This document shows, in pieces, positions 6,720 through 9,519 of a DNA stretch of 9,519 nucleotides. The translations under genes were made by a program, and so were the position numbers. Position 1 is the first letter of the stretch; the number at the start of each line of letters is the position of its first letter. The notes beneath the pieces are model-generated. The model was not told where the DNA came from. It ran no database searches and saw only the letters and a list, made by a program, of their open reading frames with translations. Source of the DNA: Kiritimatiellia bacterium. GTDB lineage: Bacteria > Verrucomicrobiota > Kiritimatiellia > RFP12 > UBA1067. The stretch spans positions 1 to 9,519 of the forward strand of contig JAGBFY010000007.1 of NCBI GenBank assembly GCA_017936245.1. The letters run 5' to 3'.

Positions 6720-7962
6720 CGCACCCATCCTGATAGACGTCAAGAAATGTGTCGGCTGCGGCAAGTGCGTGAAGGGCTGCGGCTTCGGCGCTCTCTCCAT
6801 GGCCGATGCGCCAGGAGTGAACAAACTCGGCAAGGTCGCAGAGGTCGATCCCGCTGCATGCAAGGCATGTTTCGCATGCGTTCCGGCGTGTCCGTTCAAG
6901 GCCATTTCGCAGGTCAAGGCGGAAGTCAACGGCACCGAGAACATCGAGAGCTACAAGGATATCTGGGTGTTCGCTGAACAGACGGACGGCAGGGTCGCAG
7001 AAGTCGTTCTGGAACTTCTCACGAAAGCGCGTGAGCTGAAGGCTCAGCGCGGTGACGGATGCAAGGTGTGTGCCGTGATCCTTGGAAGCGGACTTCCTCC
7101 ATCGGTCGATTCCGAGCTCGCTTCCTACGGTGCGGACAAGATATACAAGGTTGACGCCCCCGAACTGTCGGAGTACGAGGCGAACGTATATGTCGATGCG
7201 CTCTCGCAGCTTGTCGTGAAGCACAAGCCGGAGGTGATTCTAGCCGGGGCGACAGCTATCGGACGCGCCTTCTTTGCGCGTGTCGCGGTGAGGGTGCGCA
7301 CGGGGCTGACCGCCGACTGTACGGCTCTCAAGGTTGAGAACACTCTCAACAAGGATACTGATGTGATGCAGATGCTGCTCCATCAGACGCGTCCAGCGTT
7401 CGGTGGAAACATCATGGCCACGATCATGACGCCAAACCACCGTCCTCAGATGGCGACGGTGCGTCCGAAGGTGTTCAAGAAGAGCGAGGTTGATTCTGCG
7501 TCGGCGGCGAAGTGCGAAACGATTGCCGAGGCGCTCAAGCTCATTGCTCCGATGACGAAGATCGTGAAGCGTGAACCCTTTGCGGACGGTGTCGATATCG
7601 CCGCAGCGGAGATTCTAGTCGCCGGCGGTCGCGGTCTCAAGAAGGCTGAGAACTTTGCGCAGCTTCAGCGTCTCGCAGAACTTCTCGGCGGAGAGGTGGC
7701 GGCATCTCGTGCCGCCGTGGATGCCGGATGGACCGGGATTCCGCGTCAGGTGGGGCAGACGGGCAGGACCGTCGCTCCGCGCATCTACCTGTGCTTCGGC
7801 ATCTCGGGTGCGATTCAGCACCTTGAGGGAATACGCGGTGCTGATACGATCATTGCCGTGAACAACGATCCGAACGCTCCGATTTTCGGGGTTGCGGATC
7901 TTGGCATCGTAGGTGATGCGCTTGAGATCATTCCGGCGCTCATAAAGGAACTGGAAAAATAA
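6712..7962 (+). CDS. etfA: electron transfer flavoprotein alpha subunit with N-terminal 2[4Fe-4S] ferredoxin domain
   Basis: Large Etf subunit, binding FAD through its C-terminal domain. Residues 1-70 are a bacterial ferredoxin module with two cluster motifs: Cys13/16/19/23 (CVGCGKCVKGC) and Cys50/53/56/60 (CKACFACVPACP). The Etf domain I follows (about 85-290), then the FAD domain with GGRGLKK (305-311), PRQVGQTGRTV (344-354), ISGAIQH (364-370) and NNDPNAPIF (384-392). The total of 416 residues against about 320 for ordinary EtfA is explained by the ferredoxin domain. The same fusion is known in the caffeyl-CoA reductase Etf (CarE) and the lactate dehydrogenase Etf of Acetobacterium woodii, both electron-bifurcating. 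The ATG overlaps the etfB end by 8 bp and has AAAGG about 11 bp upstream. The partner dehydrogenase (acyl-CoA dehydrogenase or GlcD-type lactate dehydrogenase) is not encoded next to the pair. Confidence 0.95.
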   Translation: MADAPILIDVKKCVGCGKCVKGCGFGALSMADAPGVNKLGKVAEVDPAACKACFACVPACPFKAISQVKAEVNGTENIESYKDIWVFAEQTDGRVAEVVLELLTKARELKAQRGDGCKVCAVILGSGLPPSVDSELASYGADKIYKVDAPELSEYEANVYVDALSQLVVKHKPEVILAGATAIGRAFFARVAVRVRTGLTADCTALKVENTLNKDTDVMQMLLHQTRPAFGGNIMATIMTPNHRPQMATVRPKVFKKSEVDSASAAKCETIAEALKLIAPMTKIVKREPFADGVDIAAAEILVAGGRGLKKAENFAQLQRLAELLGGEVAASRAAVDAGWTGIPRQVGQTGRTVAPRIYLCFGISGAIQHLEGIRGADTIIAVNNDPNAPIFGVADLGIVGDALEIIPALIKELEK

Positions 7963-7972
7963 TCGGCAGATC

Positions 7973-9519
7973 ATGAAGACAAGGCATATCGCGTCCCTGA
8001 CAGCAGCGTTTGCGCTCGTCATTTCGGGCGCGATATGTTTTTGTGCGCTTCGGCGCGATTTCACAGAGGATTCAACTGGGCGGCAACCGTCCGTGCGCGA
8101 GGTTCGCCTCGCGAACCGCACGGTGACAGTCCCGTTTTTTGAAGGGTCTGTCCCCACGGTTGAAGGGTCTGTCCCCACGGTTGAGATTCCAAAACTCCCA
8201 AATATTGTCAGTAAACGCGGAACTTCTCCGTTTCTTGTGGTGTCTCGTGAGAAGGCAACACGCGCAGTCCGTGATTGCATAGCCGCCTGTGGCGCACGAG
8301 TAATAGGGGTTGTACCCCCATATGGAATTGTGGTCGAGGCGGATGCGGCTACATTACGAAATATTGCCGCTGATGGTTCGTTTCTTGCAATTGAGACGCT
8401 TTCTGCCGCCGATAAGATGTCTGGCTCTTTGAAGTGTGAGATTAAGTCTGGTGCAAATGATCTGTCGGTTGCGGTTGTGCCGTTGCATAAGGATGATTCG
8501 CGTATTATCGAAGAGCTGCTTGCAGCAAAGGGGGCTAAAATACGACGTGAGGTTGCTTCCGATAGGGGGACGGTCCGTGCTGATGTTCCGGTGGATGTGG
8601 TTGAGGAGCTGGTAAAGCGCGGTGACGTGCGATGGGTGGAACGGTATGTCCAGCCGAAACTGCTTGTGGATGTGGCTTCGCGCCCTGGGCTTCTCAATGT
8701 GACACCTATCCATGAAACATATGGGCTGACAGGTAGAGGCCAGTATATAACCATCTCCGATTCAGGCCTGGATACAGGAAAGCGAACTTCGATGATGGCT
8801 GATTTCAAAGGACGGATTGGTTTTTTGGAAACGGTGCAGGGCTGCCTTGGCTATGATCAGGTTGGACACGGAACGCATGTGGCTGGGATCGCGGTTGGCA
8901 ACGGAGCGAACTCAGGCGGCTGGTTCAAGGGTGTTGCGTATGAGGCGAACATGAATTTCTTTCAGTGCGGAGATTCAAGTAATAATATCTGGACACCTTA
9001 TCCGAGCACCCTGCTTGCCGTAAATGGAGATTATCCTTCCTATATCCATTCAGGAAGCTGGGGTGGAGGGAACGGTTCGGAATATTCATCATGGAGCATT
9101 GAATTCGACATCTATCTATGGCGGTATCCAGAAATCCTTGCTGTATTCGCCGCAGGAAACAGCTGGAGCGCATATACTATTCTTGAACCGGCCGGAGCGA
9201 AGAATGTGTTGGCTGTCGGGGCTACCGAAAACAACAGGCCCTATGAAGATGCCACCGCCGATACCCCGTCAAAGGTTGCGTCATTCTCTTCGGAAGGGCC
9301 GATGGAAGATGACCGTATCAAACCGGATGTGTGTGCGCCAGGAACGTATATCGTATCGACACGTTCAACCAAGGCTTCAGGGACGGCGAGAGGGCTTTAT
9401 CCTGGTTTTGACCGTTACATGTATGATAGTGGAACTTCAATGGCGGCTCCATTCGTGTCCGGCTGTGCAGCTTTGATTCGTCAATGGTTGACACAAAGGC
9501 GTGGATATCAGAACCCAAC
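7973..9519 (+). CDS. exported subtilisin-like serine protease (S8), 3' end beyond the window
   Basis: The frame is open from ATG 7973 to the right edge (515 codons). The start gives a Sec-type signal sequence (MKTRH, then a hydrophobic stretch about 6-26). A low-complexity linker (about 29-80) contains the duplicated heptad EGSVPTV. Residues about 86-148 and 163-230 look like two related alpha/beta prodomain repeats of the kind that chaperone and inhibit subtilases. The catalytic domain begins near 240 with YGLTGRGQYITISDSGLDTG (Asp263), then GHGTHVAGI (His299), the oxyanion Asn396 in AAGN, and SGTSMAAPFVSG (Ser489). All catalytic residues are present, so an active secreted protease is expected; the pattern recalls KP-43-like subtilases. 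Any C-terminal beta domain or sorting tag lies outside. It begins 10 bp after etfA with no Shine-Dalgarno and has more A/T-rich codons after about 8180, suggesting a different history from the Etf genes. Confidence 0.93.
   Translation, partial: MKTRHIASLTAAFALVISGAICFCALRRDFTEDSTGRQPSVREVRLANRTVTVPFFEGSVPTVEGSVPTVEIPKLPNIVSKRGTSPFLVVSREKATRAVRDCIAACGARVIGVVPPYGIVVEADAATLRNIAADGSFLAIETLSAADKMSGSLKCEIKSGANDLSVAVVPLHKDDSRIIEELLAAKGAKIRREVASDRGTVRADVPVDVVEELVKRGDVRWVERYVQPKLLVDVASRPGLLNVTPIHETYGLTGRGQYITISDSGLDTGKRTSMMADFKGRIGFLETVQGCLGYDQVGHGTHVAGIAVGNGANSGGWFKGVAYEANMNFFQCGDSSNNIWTPYPSTLLAVNGDYPSYIHSGSWGGGNGSEYSSWSIEFDIYLWRYPEILAVFAAGNSWSAYTILEPAGAKNVLAVGATENNRPYEDATADTPSKVASFSSEGPMEDDRIKPDVCAPGTYIVSTRSTKASGTARGLYPGFDRYMYDSGTSMAAPFVSGCAALIRQWLTQRRGYQNP
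8045..8056 (+). repeat. GCGC-TTCG-GCGC palindrome
   Basis: A perfect 4-bp stem with a TTCG loop closed by C and G, the classic very stable UUCG tetraloop in RNA. It lies inside the signal-peptide coding part of the subtilase gene. It is short enough to occur by chance, but it adds to the palindrome-rich character of this stretch. Confidence 0.4.
8091..8123 (+). repeat. strong interrupted inverted repeat with TTCG loop
   Basis: CGCGAGG (8096-8102) and CCTCGCG (8107-8113) pair perfectly around TTCG. Outside them CCGTG (8091-8095) pairs with CACGG (8119-8123) across a one-sided 5-base bulge. The result is a 12-bp compound stem in the subtilase 5' coding region. A run of six T residues follows at 8135-8140, 11 bp after the stem, so it resembles a degenerate terminator or a REP-like palindrome that is now translated. 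Confidence 0.6.
8141..8182 (+). repeat. perfect 21-bp tandem duplication
   Basis: A 21-base unit beginning GAAGGGTCTGTCCCC occurs twice head to tail (8141-8161 and 8162-8182) with no mismatch, encoding EGSVPTV twice in the linker before the prodomains. The unit length is a multiple of three, so the frame is kept. Perfect identity, including third codon positions, indicates recent duplication. Each unit contains GGG-TCTGT-CCC, a small palindrome. Confidence 0.9.

Noticed and set aside
5778..6944. 388-residue - strand open frame opposite etfB
   Set aside because: It is Arg/His-rich without membrane, signal or domain pattern and lies opposite the conserved EtfB and ferredoxin sequences.
7958..7963. 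AATAAT as a -10 box giving a fourth leaderless start for the subtilase
   Set aside because: The box overlaps the etfA stop, has no -35 or TG extension, and sits 9 bp from the ATG. Read-through from etfBA is as likely.
7615..8808. 397-residue - strand open frame across the etfA/subtilase junction
   Set aside because: It is antisense to two well-supported genes, Ser/Arg/Thr-rich and without a family pattern. It arises from the codon bias of the + strand genes; the duplicated heptad is only the complement of the 21-bp repeat.
1..9519. CRISPR array, tRNA, rRNA or insertion-sequence transposase
   Set aside because: I saw no regularly spaced repeats with unique spacers, no tRNA-like cloverleaf and no transposase motif in any frame.

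Overview
This 9.5 kb window carries six complete protein genes, all on the + strand, plus a seventh gene cut off by the right edge and a doubtful gene tail at the left edge. The exosortase system, the periplasm-directed enzymes and the moderately GC-rich coding sequence point to a Gram-negative, surface-polymer-producing bacterium. A member of the Verrucomicrobiota/Kiritimatiellota or a related gut or environmental PVC lineage is my best guess, but no rRNA or other phylogenetic marker is present and the assignment is an inference.

Left edge (1-517): a possible gene tail ends at 175. It contains a perfect 8-bp hairpin flanked by direct copies of a 10-bp word. About 340 bp without a convincing gene follow and end in a strong extended -10 promoter.

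Surface-polymer block (524-4600): an exosortase fused to an EpsI-type domain overlaps by 4 bp a polyprenyl-phosphate sugar-1-phosphate transferase of the WecA/MraY type. The transferase has an extra membrane region and a Rossmann domain at its C-terminus. After 100 bp and a second promoter comes a small GtrA-family membrane protein. Together they look like part of an exosortase-linked exopolysaccharide locus: the transferase would load the first sugar onto the lipid carrier, GtrA would help move lipid-linked sugars across the membrane, and the exosortase would process sorting-tagged exported proteins.

Metabolic block (4645-7962): an exported aldose 1-epimerase with a Met/Arg-rich insert, then an electron-transfer flavoprotein pair (EtfB, EtfA). 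EtfA carries an N-terminal two-cluster ferredoxin domain of the kind known from electron-bifurcating Etf complexes. No acyl-CoA dehydrogenase or other partner lies next to the pair.

Right edge (7973-9519): an exported subtilisin-family protease with two prodomain-like repeats and a complete catalytic tetrad, truncated by the window end. Its first 210 bp are dense in palindromes and hold a perfect 21-bp tandem duplication.

A theme across the window is how genes start. Three genes (524, 4079, 5907) have a -10-like box only 6-8 bp before the ATG and no Shine-Dalgarno sequence, which suggests leaderless mRNAs. The gene at 4645 has a textbook Shine-Dalgarno, and a purine-rich one precedes the coupled gene at 2080.
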